In this document: positions 1 to 8,716 of the stretch, one piece after another
How the letters are laid out: each line of letters opens with the position of its first letter
How positions within the stretch are numbered: position 1 is the first letter of the stretch
Notes under the pieces: model-generated
What the model was told of the DNA's origin: nothing
What the model saw: the letters and a program-made list of their open reading frames with translations, nothing else
Databases searched by the model: none
Made by a program: the position numbers and the translations under genes
Assembly (NCBI RefSeq): GCF_035189165.1
Contig: NZ_CP045246.1
Span: 806,001 to 870,000, forward strand
From: Arthrobacter sp. JZ12
GTDB lineage: Bacteria > Actinomycetota > Actinomycetes > Actinomycetales > Micrococcaceae
Length of the DNA: 64,000 nucleotides
Direction of reading: 5' to 3'

Positions 1-169
1 AAGCGTTAGTGGCAAGAGGCTGACCGGTGATGGGGAAGTTTTCTACCGCCCGGAGCGTATGCACGCCCCAATATGCTTCGGCGGGGACGTCGCGGTCTCC
101 GAGCAGGTCATGTTCGGAGCGCGTACCCGCCGCAGCGGCGGGTACGTCGGTGGTGGTGGTGGTGGTCAT
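1..169 (-). CDS. aspA: Aspartate ammonia-lyase, 5' end only (partial)
   Basis: The first 56 codons lie in the window; the rest continues past base 1. Aspartate ammonia-lyase converts L-aspartate to fumarate and ammonia in the cytosol. The visible N-terminus contains [19 protein letters not shown] and [10 protein letters not shown], which is the typical start of AspA and fumarase-II-like lyases. The ATG follows a GGAAGGAC ribosome-binding site. Six consecutive Thr codons (ACC) after the start form a small microsatellite. It lies 121 bp downstream of an asparaginase gene on the same strand, so asparagine to aspartate to fumarate is the likely route. The fumarase/aspartase family assignment is firm; AspA over FumC rests on the DRDVPA..YWGVHT wording and the asparaginase neighbour. 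Confidence 0.85.
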   Translation of the reverse strand, partial: MTTTTTTDVPAAAAGTRSEHDLLGDRDVPAEAYWGVHTLRAVENFPITGQPLATNA

Positions 170-290
170 GAAAGTCCTTCCATGGCTTCGTTGACGGGTT
201 AGGACGGTTAGAGCGGATCGGAAAAGGCTGCACAGGGCAGCACGCAGGAATACCTGGGAATCAGCGGGAACATACGAAATAGCGCGGTTC

Positions 291-1343
291 TTAGGACAGG
301 AAGTCTGTTGCCTGCAGCACGCCAACCGGACGGCCGCCGCCAAACACGGGCAGGACACCGAGATCAGACGACGGGGCAGGGTCCAGGCCAAGGCTCTCGA
401 GGACCCTCACAGTGGCCGGCATGCGCGCCCGGTCACCGCCGTCGGAAATCTTGACGGCCACGGCGCGTCCGTCCGGTAGACCTACCAACTGCACACCCTC
501 GAAGCCGTCCTTGGCCACGGCTCCCGGAAGCCGGCGCATGAGTTCGGTGACGTCCCGCCGCTCCCCGGCGACCATGTCGGGGTGTTGCTGCATTGCCAGC
601 CCGACGGCGGCTTCCGCACTCAACGGAGCGACCGCGCCGTCGTTTGCACCCCCGCCCTTGGCAGAGCTTGCTGCAGAGGCGATCCGCCCGAAGGCGGAAG
701 CCATGCCGCGGAGGGTGAGGGAGAAGAGGGGAGTGCCGCAGCCGTCGGTACTCAGCCCGAAGGGCTCCTCGCCGGTCAGGTCGATGACCGTGCGCGCGAC
801 AAGCTGTTGCAGTGGGTGGGCAGGGTCCAGGTAGCCCTTCACCGGCCACCCGTTGATCCTGCAGGTGGCAACCATCGAGGCGTGCTTACCCGAGCAGTTC
901 TGCGCCAGCTGGGTCGGCGAGCCACCCGCGCGCAGCCAGTCCTCCCGCTCCGCTTGGCCGTACGGGAGATCCGCGCTGTTCTCCAGGTCATCCGGGGTGA
1001 GCCCGTGCATTTCGAGGATTTCCAGCGCACCGTCGCGGTGCTGGGCGGCACCGGAGTGGCTGGAGGCCGTCAGCGCGAGCAGGCGTGCAGGAAGTTGCAG
1101 CCCCGCCCGTACCAGGGCAACAGCCTGGAGCGGCTTGAGCGACGAGCGCGGGTAGAAGGGCGCCAGCGGGCTACCGGCTGCGGCCAGGGTCGAGCCGTCC
1201 GGTGCCGTGGCGATGGCCGACCCGTAGTGGGCGCTTTCGGCCAAGCCGTCACGGCTGGCAACGACGAGGACAGTGTGCTGCGGCAGGTCCTGCGGAAGAT
1301 AAGGTGCAGGGCGGAAGGCAGCGGAAGTGACAGGGGTTGGCAT
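291..1343 (-). CDS. L-asparaginase, asparaginase II (class 3) family
   Basis: 350 aa from the chosen ATG at 1343, which follows AAGGACG and lies 13 bp after the regulator's stop; an upstream ATG at 1487 would overlap the regulator and is rejected. It hydrolyses L-asparagine to aspartate and ammonia and has no signal peptide, so it is probably cytosolic. Family features are YPRSSLK (residues 64-70, Ser/Lys of the active site), [10 protein letters not shown] (C150, K153) and DGCGTPLF (C202). In Rhizobium etli ReAV-type enzymes the corresponding Cys/Lys/Cys residues bind zinc. This is distinct from E. coli AnsA/AnsB folds. The position between a GntR/FCD regulator and aspA indicates an asparagine/aspartate catabolic operon. 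Confidence 0.88.
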   Translation of the reverse strand: MPTPVTSAAFRPAPYLPQDLPQHTVLVVASRDGLAESAHYGSAIATAPDGSTLAAAGSPLAPFYPRSSLKPLQAVALVRAGLQLPARLLALTASSHSGAAQHRDGALEILEMHGLTPDDLENSADLPYGQAEREDWLRAGGSPTQLAQNCSGKHASMVATCRINGWPVKGYLDPAHPLQQLVARTVIDLTGEEPFGLSTDGCGTPLFSLTLRGMASAFGRIASAASSAKGGGANDGAVAPLSAEAAVGLAMQQHPDMVAGERRDVTELMRRLPGAVAKDGFEGVQLVGLPDGRAVAVKISDGGDRARMPATVRVLESLGLDPAPSSDLGVLPVFGGGRPVGVLQATDFLS

Positions 1344-1356
1344 AACGTCCTTGAAG

Positions 1357-2061
1357 CTACTTGCGGAGAATTGAATCGAGTGCGGCGCCGACGGCCTGGA
1401 GGTGTGCTTCCATGGCGGTCCTGGCGTCGTCGGCCGAGCCGGCCTCCAGAGCTGCGAGGATTCGCTGGTGCTCGAGATCGGAGGCATGCCGGCGATCAGC
1501 CATCATGTTGAGCGTCTCGGACTGGTGGGCGAGTGCGCCGCGGATCTCCGCCACCACAGATGCAAAGACCTTGTTGCCGCTGGCCCGGGCGATGGTTTCG
1601 TGGAAGCTGGAATCCAGCGCAACCCAGGATTCCGGGTCCGTTTCCGCTGCCATTTCCTCGACGAGGCCGCGTAGCATATCCAGTTCTTCAGCGGTGCGCC
1701 GCACTGCGGCGAGACTGGCCGCTGGAACCTCGATGTGCGGGCGCGCCTCGGTGAGATCGCGCGCCGAGTATCCGCCCAGAGTGAGGTCGTTGGCCACAGC
1801 GTCGGCGACCACGAACGTGCCCTTGCCCGTCTTGGTGACTGTCAGTCCCAGTGCGGTGCAGGAGCGAAGGGCCTCACGAACCACGGACCGGCTTACGCCG
1901 TATTCCTGGGCAAGAGCCGCTTCCGAACTGAGCTTGGTACCGACGGGGAGCCGACCCGACTCGATCTCGGACCGGAGCTCATTGAAGAGAGCCTCTGCGG
2001 CACCTAAGCGAGCAAGCGGACGGGAAGGTTGTCCTGCTGTCTGGCTGTCTGACAGGTTCAC
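1357..2061 (-). CDS. GntR-family transcriptional regulator with FCD domain
   Basis: 234 aa with a GTG start. An N-terminal winged helix-turn-helix spans about residues 20-85 (LSSEAALAQEYGVSRSVVRE is the recognition region). A C-terminal FCD ligand-binding helical domain follows from about 100 to 230. FCD regulators usually bind carboxylic or amino acids, so aspartate, asparagine or fumarate is a plausible effector given the downstream asparaginase and aspA; this is inference. It heads the minus-strand operon. A good promoter places the -10 only 6 nt before the GTG and there is no Shine-Dalgarno, so the mRNA is probably leaderless. Autoregulation is likely but no operator could be proven by eye. 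Confidence 0.88.
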   Translation of the reverse strand: MNLSDSQTAGQPSRPLARLGAAEALFNELRSEIESGRLPVGTKLSSEAALAQEYGVSRSVVREALRSCTALGLTVTKTGKGTFVVADAVANDLTLGGYSARDLTEARPHIEVPAASLAAVRRTAEELDMLRGLVEEMAAETDPESWVALDSSFHETIARASGNKVFASVVAEIRGALAHQSETLNMMADRRHASDLEHQRILAALEAGSADDARTAMEAHLQAVGAALDSILRK

Positions 2062-2067
2062 AGTAGC

Positions 2068-2096
2068 AATATGGCATCCGTCACAAGAGCTGTCAA
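2068..2096 (-). promoter_or_regulatory. Sigma-70-type promoter for the gntR-asparaginase-aspA operon
   Basis: On the minus strand, TTGACA (2096-2091) is followed by a 17-bp spacer and CATATT (2073-2068). The predicted start site coincides with the GTG of the regulator at 2061, which implies a leaderless transcript. The -35 is a perfect consensus and the -10 matches 4 of 6. Confidence 0.65.
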
Positions 2097-2141
2097 ACCG
2101 GCCTTGCTACGTCAGAGCAGGTTGGAGAAGCACTTTGTACG

Positions 2142-3008
2142 TCACCGTCCGGATGCCTGGGCGAGAGTCCCAGGAAGTTCCACCGCATAGAACCGGCGCG
2201 GGTCCTGCAAGAGCGCCGGGTACTCGAAGTCGGTCCTTCGCAGCCAGCCGGACAGGGCAATCGGGCGCCGCGCGGTCGGCGGGGGCGCGGCGTCGTCGTC
2301 GTCGTTCTCCGGCTCCACGGGATCAAGCGCCAGCGGACCAAGTGTGCCCACCTGCAGGCGGGCACCCCCTTCGACAACGACGCCGGCGGGGTCGCCCTCG
2401 CGCGCCAGCTCAGTGAAAGCGGTGTACTGGCGCGTCCATTTCGGTACCGCCCTGCCGGCCGGCGGATGGGCGGGAAGCTGCAGGGCATCGCCGTGGTCAG
2501 TGTCCAGCGGGCCATGCCAGATCCAGAGGCGCTCGCCGAGCGGTTCGACCGGGATCAGTTCCTCCTCGGGTTCAGGCCAGTTGTAGGGCAGGTCATCCGG
2601 TGTCCCGGGAAAGCGGTCGCGGTAGAACTCCGGCGCCTTCTGGATCAGGTTGGACTGGTGGCTGACGTGCACCTCCGCGTTGCCTAGCCACGGGGGCATC
2701 GCCGGTTCGGGCCCGCTGCCGGCCAGATAGGCAGCCGCTGTATCCGGCGCGAACTCACTGATCAGTGGCGCGGTGCTGTCCGCGTGGCCCCGGGAAACCC
2801 ACTCCCGGACCATCGCCAGGCCGTACACCGTGAGTGCGGGAACGTACCCCATCCACATGCGCGTGACCGGATGGCTGCGCCAGCCGTAGTCGGGGAGCAC
2901 CAGCGCACGCAGGATCTGCAGTGTCTCCACCCGCTGTTTGCCGAGCCTGGCCTGGTCGAGGACGGCAGCGCTGGCTTCGAAATCCGGGTACGGCAGGAAG
3001 GTCTGCAT
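2142..3008 (-). CDS. MSMEG_6728-family conserved protein
   Basis: 288 aa. The N-terminal half matches an actinobacterial family I know as MSMEG_6728: it starts MQTFLPYPDFEASAAVLDQ and continues LGKQRVETLQILRAL, GWRSHPVTRMWMGY and RGHAD. That region resembles the small pyrimidine-dimer glycosylase-like proteins, but I do not claim that activity. The C-terminal 120 residues are Pro/acidic rich (EPENDDDDAAPPP) and may carry a separate small domain (WTRQYTAFTELAREGDPAGVVVEGG). No signal peptide or membrane segment is visible. It stands alone between the gntR operon and a glycosyltransferase on the same strand. Function unknown. Confidence 0.72.
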   Translation of the reverse strand: MQTFLPYPDFEASAAVLDQARLGKQRVETLQILRALVLPDYGWRSHPVTRMWMGYVPALTVYGLAMVREWVSRGHADSTAPLISEFAPDTAAAYLAGSGPEPAMPPWLGNAEVHVSHQSNLIQKAPEFYRDRFPGTPDDLPYNWPEPEEELIPVEPLGERLWIWHGPLDTDHGDALQLPAHPPAGRAVPKWTRQYTAFTELAREGDPAGVVVEGGARLQVGTLGPLALDPVEPENDDDDAAPPPTARRPIALSGWLRRTDFEYPALLQDPRRFYAVELPGTLAQASGR

Positions 3009-3072
3009 TTCGCCAGTGTGTCACACAGAAGGCCGAATGCTAAGCCTGCTTGGTAATCGCCGGTGTTGTTCC

Positions 3073-4254
3073 CTACCGTGCGGCGTAGGACGTCCGGCGC
3101 CGGTCGGGGAGGCGACGATGGAGCTCAATCGCCTCGCTGTAGTAGGACACCAGCTGCTCGCACAACACCGGCCAGGTACGGCCCTGCACGGCGTTGTACG
3201 CGGCGCGGCCGAATGCCCGGCGCTTCGTATCGTCTCCGAGCAGGTCCATGACAGCGGCGTGCAGCTGGTCAAGCTCGCCCGGAGGGTAGACCCAGCCGGT
3301 GCGTGATGAGTCAACCAGGTCCAGCGGACCACCGCGGCCAACCGCAACCACGGGCACGCCGGACGCCATGGCTTCCTGAATGGTCTGGCAGAACGTCTCC
3401 GATTCACCTGGATGGACGAAGATGTCGAAGGAGGCCATCATCCGCGCCAGTTCGTCACCGGACTGGAATCCCGCGAAGTACGCACCGGGCAGCTTCTGCT
3501 TCAGCGAGTCCTTCTCCGGTCCCGAGCCGACGATGACAAGCCGAGTTCCGGGAATGGCATCGAGGCCTGCAAGGTCCTCCACCTGCTTTTCAGCAGCGAG
3601 CCGGCCCACGTAGCCGATGATCTTCGAGCCGAGGGGCGCAATGGAGCGGCGCCACTGCCCGTCGCGCTTGGCCGGTGTGAAGCGGCGGGTATCCACTCCC
3701 CGCCGCCACAGCCTCAGCCGCGGCAGGTCATGGGATTCCAGCTGGTTAAGGGCGAACGACGACGGCGCCAGCGTCAGCGTCGACGCCCGGTGGATGTTCT
3801 CCACCCGCTGCCACAGCACGTTCTCAAGCCATGGCACCCCATAACGTGCGGCATATGCCGGAATCTCCGTCTGGTAGACCGACACCGTGGGAATTCCGAG
3901 CTGCCCGGCTGCCTGGACGGCCCGCCAGCCCAGGACGAACGGTGAGGCGACATGAACAACGTCGGGGGAGAAGTCGACAAGGATGCGCCGGACCCGCGCC
4001 ACCGTTCCGGCGGCGAGCCGCACATTGGAGTACCCGGTGAGCGGCACCGAAGGCAGGGTGATTACCGGGAAGCCTTCAACGGTTCCGGGGGCCTGGCTGT
4101 CCAGCCAGGGCGACTTGTCCAACCAGGACGACGCCGGCGCAATGACCAGCGCGTCATCCCCCCTTCGCCTGAGGTGAGCCAGCACCTTCAGCAGGGAGTG
4201 CGTTACCCCGTTCATGTGCGGAAGGAAGGATTCTGCAACCACGGCAACTCTCAC
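3073..4254 (-). CDS. Glycosyltransferase family 4 (MgtA/PimB-like alpha-mannosyltransferase)
   Basis: 393 aa with GT-B fold. The N-terminus is MRVAVVAESFLPHMNGVTHS, the acceptor-side signature of actinobacterial GDP-mannose-dependent alpha-mannosyltransferases. The C-terminal donor domain has IGYVGRLAAEKQVEDL and the E-x7-E motif (E286 and E294, within GESETFCQTIQEAMASG). Likely role: transfer of mannose to a lipid or glycolipid at the inner face of the membrane, by analogy with MgtA and PimB; acceptor not determinable here. It is a lone gene; manC, which would supply GDP-mannose, lies in the window at 40.5 kb. Family certain, substrate inferred. Confidence 0.85.
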   Translation of the reverse strand: MRVAVVAESFLPHMNGVTHSLLKVLAHLRRRGDDALVIAPASSWLDKSPWLDSQAPGTVEGFPVITLPSVPLTGYSNVRLAAGTVARVRRILVDFSPDVVHVASPFVLGWRAVQAAGQLGIPTVSVYQTEIPAYAARYGVPWLENVLWQRVENIHRASTLTLAPSSFALNQLESHDLPRLRLWRRGVDTRRFTPAKRDGQWRRSIAPLGSKIIGYVGRLAAEKQVEDLAGLDAIPGTRLVIVGSGPEKDSLKQKLPGAYFAGFQSGDELARMMASFDIFVHPGESETFCQTIQEAMASGVPVVAVGRGGPLDLVDSSRTGWVYPPGELDQLHAAVMDLLGDDTKRRAFGRAAYNAVQGRTWPVLCEQLVSYYSEAIELHRRLPDRRRTSYAAR

Positions 4255-4322
4255 CCTTCCGATACTTCCAGCGCCGTCTGTGCACCCGGCGTGCAGGAGG
4301 TGGACCGTCGGTTAACTCTGGG

Positions 4323-4952
4323 TCAGGAAGGGGTGTACAGCTCGCCCACCGGTATGGACACGTCCACCCGGTTATCCGGCCCGGGGAGGGGGCAGGCCCA
4401 GGCCTCGTCGTAGGCGCAGGAGGGGTTGTATGCGAAGTTGAGGTCGATGATCAGGCGCCCGTCCCGTTCCCCGAGGTGCGCACCCTTGATCGTGTCCAGC
4501 ACGTACCGTCCGCCGCCGTAGCTTCCGCCCGAAGCACCGGATGAGCCATCGCGCAGGGGGAGGAACAGGCCGCCGCCATAGGACCGGAGGCGCCACAACG
4601 CCAGCCGGCCCACGCCGTCGAGAGTTACCGTGCCGAGCCGCTCGAACGGCACTATGCCGTCGGTTCCGGTACGAACCTCCATGAGCTGGCCGGCGCCGTC
4701 GTCGTCGATCACGGCTTCGAAGCGGAAATCGGGGTTGTAGGCGGCGACGGCCAGGCTGGTGAAGGATGAACGTACGTGGGCGGGAAGCGGGGACGCCGGA
4801 TGATGCGCAAACAGCCGGTCGCGTTCGGTGCGCCAGTGGGCGTGCGCGAGGGCGGGCGAGCCGGTAGCTGCAGCGGATCGGACTTCCTGGTACAGGGCGA
4901 AAACGCGGCGGCGCCAATCGGCAGTGGCCAGGACAGCAGCGGCATGCGACAT
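4323..4952 (-). CDS. DUF1684 family protein
   Basis: 209 aa. The family is recognisable from the N-terminal WRTERDRLFAHHPASPL, the central LGTVTLDGVGRLALWRL and the C-terminal DLNFAYNPSCAYDEAWACPLP followed by the PVGELY ending. DUF1684 proteins are widespread in Actinobacteria and other bacteria and have no established biochemical role. No signal peptide or membrane segment is visible, so it is presumably cytoplasmic. It is transcribed divergently from the TauE/SafE gene, with only about 40 bp between the start codons. Confidence 0.85.
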   Translation of the reverse strand: MSHAAAVLATADWRRRVFALYQEVRSAAATGSPALAHAHWRTERDRLFAHHPASPLPAHVRSSFTSLAVAAYNPDFRFEAVIDDDGAGQLMEVRTGTDGIVPFERLGTVTLDGVGRLALWRLRSYGGGLFLPLRDGSSGASGGSYGGGRYVLDTIKGAHLGERDGRLIIDLNFAYNPSCAYDEAWACPLPGPDNRVDVSIPVGELYTPS

Positions 4953-4992
4953 AAAGCCAGACTAACTGTTGCCTGGGCGTACTGTACCTAGG

Positions 4993-5745
4993 GTGACAAT
5001 TGCGCTTTTCATCCTGGTTCTGGGGCTCATTCTGGTGGGAGCCGTTGCCCAGAGGATCGCCGGGCTGGGATTTGCGCTGCTCGTTTCGCCCTTCCTGGTG
5101 TTGATCCTCGGTCCGCACGAAGGCGTATTGCTCATCAACATCTGCGGCGTGGTGTCCTCCACCCTGATCGTTCCCCGCGTGTGGAAGGACATTGACTGGA
5201 GCATGTTCCGCTGGCTCACGCTGCCGGCTTTCATCGGCACGGTCTCGGGGTCATTCGCTGCCGTCAACCTGCCCAGCGCGCCGCTCGCGGTGACGGTGGG
5301 CGCCGTCGTGCTTGTGGCCCTGACGGCATCGCTGGTCATGCAGCGGACATCGGTGGTCGTGACGGGTAACCGGGCAAAGGCCATTGCGGGCGTGTCTGCT
5401 GGCCTGACCAACGCCATGGCCGGCGTCGGCGGGCCTGCGGTGAGCGCCTACGCGTTGCTTTCGCGGTGGCCGCAACGTCCGTTCGCGGCCACACTGCAGC
5501 CGTTCTTCGCATCGACCGGAGCTGCGGCTGTGCTGGTCAAGCTGCTGATCGACCCCGGGCAGGTACCGCCCCTCGCTACCTGGATGTGGGTGGTCATACC
5601 CATCACCATCGTGTTGGGCATCCTCGCGGGGGAGCAGCTTTCCCGCTACATCCATGATCGGCACGCACGGTTTGCGGTGATCGTGATCGCATTCCTAGGT
5701 GCGGCGACGGCGTTCACCAAGGGCCTCATGGACCTGCTCGGCTGA
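4993..5745 (+). CDS. TauE/SafE-family membrane permease
   Basis: About 250 aa and 7-8 hydrophobic segments covering almost the whole protein. The N-terminal GAVAQRIAGLGFALLVSPFL and the internal repeat AGLTNAMAGVGGPAVSAYAL are the paired glycine-rich motifs of the TauE/SafE (former DUF81) family, which exports sulfite or organosulfur anions in characterised members. Substrate here unknown. The GTG at 4993 is preferred: TACTGT lies 7 nt upstream, suggesting a leaderless mRNA, and no Shine-Dalgarno is seen. A TTG at 4969 is an alternative in-frame start that adds 8 residues. The gene is divergent from the DUF1684 gene. Confidence 0.82.
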   Translation: MTIALFILVLGLILVGAVAQRIAGLGFALLVSPFLVLILGPHEGVLLINICGVVSSTLIVPRVWKDIDWSMFRWLTLPAFIGTVSGSFAAVNLPSAPLAVTVGAVVLVALTASLVMQRTSVVVTGNRAKAIAGVSAGLTNAMAGVGGPAVSAYALLSRWPQRPFAATLQPFFASTGAAAVLVKLLIDPGQVPPLATWMWVVIPITIVLGILAGEQLSRYIHDRHARFAVIVIAFLGAATAFTKGLMDLLG

Positions 5746-5836
5746 ACTCGGTGCAGGCCGCCGCGTGCCCGCCTGCCTTCCGCGTGAGGCACCTCGCCCG
5801 AGTCGTTGAATGGCTGCTCGCCCCACCGGTGGCACC

Positions 5837-7108
5837 ATGGAAGAGATGAAACTCGCCGTCAAGCCCCGAGCTTTGCCCATGCCGCTATGGCTGCAGGGCG
5901 CCTTCGAACTGGGGCAGGCTGCGCTCATCTCCGCCCTGATCGCCCTTGCGCCGGTGGCCGCGGTGTGGCTTACAGGCGGCATCGCCGGACGGGACGCGCC
6001 GGCAGTCGCGCAGCTTGGGGCGCAGGCCTGGCTGGTCATGCATGGTGTGCCGCTCCAGATCCACCGTGCCGACGGCGATTCCGGGATGCTCTGGGCGGTA
6101 CCGTTGGCGCTTGCGCTGATTCCGTTTCTTCTGGCCTGGCGTGCCGGCCGAAGGCTCGCGCGCGCGTCCTACACTGACCAGCTGTGGCAGGCGTTCCTGG
6201 GAGCCTTCGCCGTGTACACGGCCGTCGGTGTCGGGGCTGCCCACCTGGCCGACGACGGCGCAACCTCGGCCTCGTTGGCGGCCGGTGCGTCCGTGCCGCT
6301 CATCGCGGCGGGATTCGGCATGGTGATCGGTGCGTACCGCGAGGCAGGCTCCTGGGGAAGGTTGATCGGCGTCGACCTGGCCGACTGGATCGCCGCAACC
6401 AGCCAGCATTCCAGGTGGGCCGGATCGTACGTCTGGTCTGCCATCCGCGCGGCGTTCCTCGCCGTCATCGCTGCCCTCGGGCTTTCCGCGCTTCTCCTGG
6501 CGGTCACGCTCGCCATACACTGGGCCGCCATCGCCACCATCTATGAGCGGCTCGACGCCGGAATCGTTGGCAGCGCCGTAGTGACCCTCGGCCAGCTCGG
6601 GTTCCTGCCCAACCTTGTTGTCTGGACCTTGGCGTGGTCCTCGGGGGCCGGCTTCGCCCTCGGCGCCGGCAGCTCCATCTCGCCGTTGGCGACCACGGCA
6701 GGGCCGCTTCCGGCCCTGCCGATCCTCGGCGCTGTGCCCTCAGGAACACTTGAATTCGGGATGGCCGCACTGGCATTGCCGGTGGCTGCCGGCCTACTCG
6801 CCGGCTGGTGGTTCTTCCGGGAAGGCGAGAACCACCTCGATGAGTGGCTGCAACTGAAGGTCGAAGCCCGCTGGTTCACCGCGGCAGCGTCCACGCTGAT
6901 CCTCGGACTCTTCGTCGGCGCCCTGGCGGGACTGGCGGCGTTCCTGCTCGCTGTGATCTCGCGGGCGACGCTGTCTGTGGGACGGTTCGTGGACCTCGGG
7001 CCTGACCCGCTGTGGACGGGCGTCTGGATAGCAGTGGAAGTGGCTGTCGGCGTCGTCGTTGGCTATGCAGCGGGACCGCTGCTGGAGCGCGAGCCCCGCC
7101 GGGGGTAG
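5837..7108 (+). CDS. perM: PerM-like multi-pass membrane protein (DUF6350)
   Basis: About 423 aa (start could be 5810, 5837 or 5846) with roughly ten transmembrane helices, the last ending in GYAAGPLLEREPRRG. It matches the DUF6350/PerM family. The Mycobacterium tuberculosis member (Rv0955, PerM) is an integral membrane protein linked to cell division and FtsB stability, and is encoded immediately upstream of purN and purH. Here purN follows about 0.9 kb downstream on the same strand, with two small minus-strand genes in between, which supports the assignment. A direct role in division in this organism is inference from the mycobacterial work. Confidence 0.75.
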   Translation: MEEMKLAVKPRALPMPLWLQGAFELGQAALISALIALAPVAAVWLTGGIAGRDAPAVAQLGAQAWLVMHGVPLQIHRADGDSGMLWAVPLALALIPFLLAWRAGRRLARASYTDQLWQAFLGAFAVYTAVGVGAAHLADDGATSASLAAGASVPLIAAGFGMVIGAYREAGSWGRLIGVDLADWIAATSQHSRWAGSYVWSAIRAAFLAVIAALGLSALLLAVTLAIHWAAIATIYERLDAGIVGSAVVTLGQLGFLPNLVVWTLAWSSGAGFALGAGSSISPLATTAGPLPALPILGAVPSGTLEFGMAALALPVAAGLLAGWWFFREGENHLDEWLQLKVEARWFTAAASTLILGLFVGALAGLAAFLLAVISRATLSVGRFVDLGPDPLWTGVWIAVEVAVGVVVGYAAGPLLEREPRRG

Positions 7109-7123
7109 TCGGGCCGGCGACAG

Positions 7124-7561
7124 TCAGCGCGACTCGAGAAGCTTCTTCAGGTTCCGTAGATCGGCAGTGTTGGCTTTGCCCATTGACCGTCCCACCAGCG
7201 GAGCCATCAGGCGGGAAAACCCTCTGGGTTCGCCGTTGTTGCGCAGAACCATCAGCGTGGCAGCGGGACCGGAATCCTCCCAGTTGTAGGTGGTCTGCAT
7301 CGGAAACGGTCCTTCAGCCGTGCGCATGACCAGCCGCTCGAGCGGCACGAAGTCCACAACCTCATAGACGTAGGAGAGGGCGCGCCCAAGGAACTTCGCC
7401 GAGAATGCAATCCGCGAACCCTCGCGGAGGATTGGCTCGGACTGCCACTGGGCCGAGTCGATATTCACGTACCACTCGGGTGCGTTGGCGGGGTCTGCTG
7501 CATAGGCGGCAACCTCCGCACGGGGCCGTTCGATGACCGCCTTGGTTACGACGTCGACCAT
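7124..7561 (-). CDS. SRPBCC-family protein
   Basis: 145 aa from the ATG at 7561, which lies 5 bp after the stop of the upstream gene; a longer frame starting at 7639 overlaps that gene and is rejected. The sequence VDVVTKAVIERPRAEVAAYA near the start and the central YEVVDFVPLERLVMRT are typical of polyketide-cyclase/START-like SRPBCC proteins, which form a hydrophobic ligand pocket. Ligand unknown. It forms a two-gene unit with the membrane protein upstream and lies convergent to perM. Confidence is good for the fold and nil for the substrate. Confidence 0.78.
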   Translation of the reverse strand: MVDVVTKAVIERPRAEVAAYAADPANAPEWYVNIDSAQWQSEPILREGSRIAFSAKFLGRALSYVYEVVDFVPLERLVMRTAEGPFPMQTTYNWEDSGPAATLMVLRNNGEPRGFSRLMAPLVGRSMGKANTADLRNLKKLLESR

Positions 7562-7566
7562 GTGCC

Positions 7567-8010
7567 CTACTGCCCGGTGGAATCCGAAAGTGAGCGGGGT
7601 TCCAGCAGGCCGCCGAGGTCCCGCAGATCCTCCTCGCACTGGCGTTCGGCCTGGGAGGTAAGGGCCCGGGCCATGCAGTCCTCGTAGCGTTCAGTGATCG
7701 GCCAGAGCAGGACGGCGGCGCCCGTACCGAGAACCAGCAGGAGAGCCGCAACCAGCGCCGTGGTGGTGGCCATCCTTAGGAACACCGGCGCCCTGTGCCG
7801 CACGAGATTCACCAGTGCGATCAGACCGACCGTCAACGTGGCGATACCGAAAGCCAGACTCAGCAGCTTCCACGGCAAGGGGAAGCTGCTGCCCAGCAGC
7901 GTGCCGAGAAGCAGGAGCATGAACACCCGCAGCAGGGTTCGCGTGGACGCGACTTCCTGCGCAGTCGGCGCAGGCTTCGGGCGCGATGGAGCAGGGGCTG
8001 GATCGTTCAT
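7567..8010 (-). CDS. Hypothetical small membrane protein
   Basis: 147 aa. After a Pro/Ala-rich cytoplasmic N-terminus (about residues 1-25) there are three hydrophobic segments (about 27-48, 50-70, 80-105). A short C-terminal tail contains two cysteines (YEDCMARALTSQAERQCEED) that could form a disulfide if extracytoplasmic. I do not recognise a family. It is the first gene of a minus-strand pair with the SRPBCC gene and is divergent from purN (37 bp between starts). Confidence 0.6.
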   Translation of the reverse strand: MNDPAPAPSRPKPAPTAQEVASTRTLLRVFMLLLLGTLLGSSFPLPWKLLSLAFGIATLTVGLIALVNLVRHRAPVFLRMATTTALVAALLLVLGTGAAVLLWPITERYEDCMARALTSQAERQCEEDLRDLGGLLEPRSLSDSTGQ

Positions 8011-8047
8011 GAGTTAAGCCTATGGCCTCCACCAGTACCCTTGGACA

Positions 8048-8629
8048 ATGCGCATTGTTGTCCTTGTGTCCGGTACCGGCTCCAATCTTCAGGCAGTTAT
8101 CGACGCCGTTCAGGCCGGTGACCTGCCGGTGGAGATTGCCGCCGTGGGAGCGGACAGGCCGGGCACCTACGGGGTTGAGCGGGCAGCGGCGGCCGGGATA
8201 CCCACCTTCGTGGTCGACTTCAAGCAGTACAGCTCAAGGGCTGACTGGAACGCCGACCTGACTGAACGGACCGCGGCCTTCGATCCTGACTACGTGATCT
8301 CCTCCGGTTTCATGCGCATCGTCAACCAGCAGTTCCTCGACCGGTTCCCCAACCGCTACCTCAATACGCATCCTGCCCTGTTGCCGAGCTTCCCGGGTGC
8401 GCACGGTGTGCGTGACGCCCTGGCCTACGGAGTTAAGGTCACCGGCTGCACGGTCATGATCGCTGACGCCGGCATCGACACCGGCCCCATCCTGGCGCAG
8501 ACAGCCGTACCTGTTCTGGACGGTGACACCGAGGAAACCCTTCACGAGCGCATCAAGGTTCAGGAACGCGCCCTGCTCATCGAAACGCTCCGTGACCTCG
8601 CGACCCAGAAAGCATCGAGCGGGCGCTGA
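8048..8629 (+). CDS. purN: Phosphoribosylglycinamide formyltransferase
   Basis: 193 aa, usual length. It transfers the formyl group of 10-formyl-THF to GAR in step 3 of purine synthesis. The substrate loop is GTGSNLQ (residues 10-15 region). The catalytic triad is present at the E. coli numbering: N106 and H108 in YLNTHPALLPSFPG, and D144 in DAGIDTGPI. The start ATG has TACCCT 6 nt upstream and no Shine-Dalgarno, so it may be leaderless. In most actinobacteria purH follows directly; here purH begins 4.35 kb downstream after two minus-strand genes. Confidence 0.96.
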   Translation: MRIVVLVSGTGSNLQAVIDAVQAGDLPVEIAAVGADRPGTYGVERAAAAGIPTFVVDFKQYSSRADWNADLTERTAAFDPDYVISSGFMRIVNQQFLDRFPNRYLNTHPALLPSFPGAHGVRDALAYGVKVTGCTVMIADAGIDTGPILAQTAVPVLDGDTEETLHERIKVQERALLIETLRDLATQKASSGR

Positions 8630-8699
8630 CAACAGGATTCCGGTTGGAACCTTGCCGTAAGCGCCCGCCCGGTGCTATGCCGGTTGGCCTACCCGGCTT

Positions 8700-8712
8700 G
8701 GCCTAATAGGCC
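8700..8712. repeat. 13-bp palindrome between purN and the amylase gene
   Basis: GGCCTAATAGGCC is a perfect palindrome with a single central base, 4 bp past the end of the convergent amylase gene. The surrounding sequence repeats GGCCTA and GGCTTGGCC elements. There is no T-tract, so I do not call it a terminator, though it may help end transcription from both sides. Confidence 0.35.
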
Positions 8713-8716
8713 GCGC

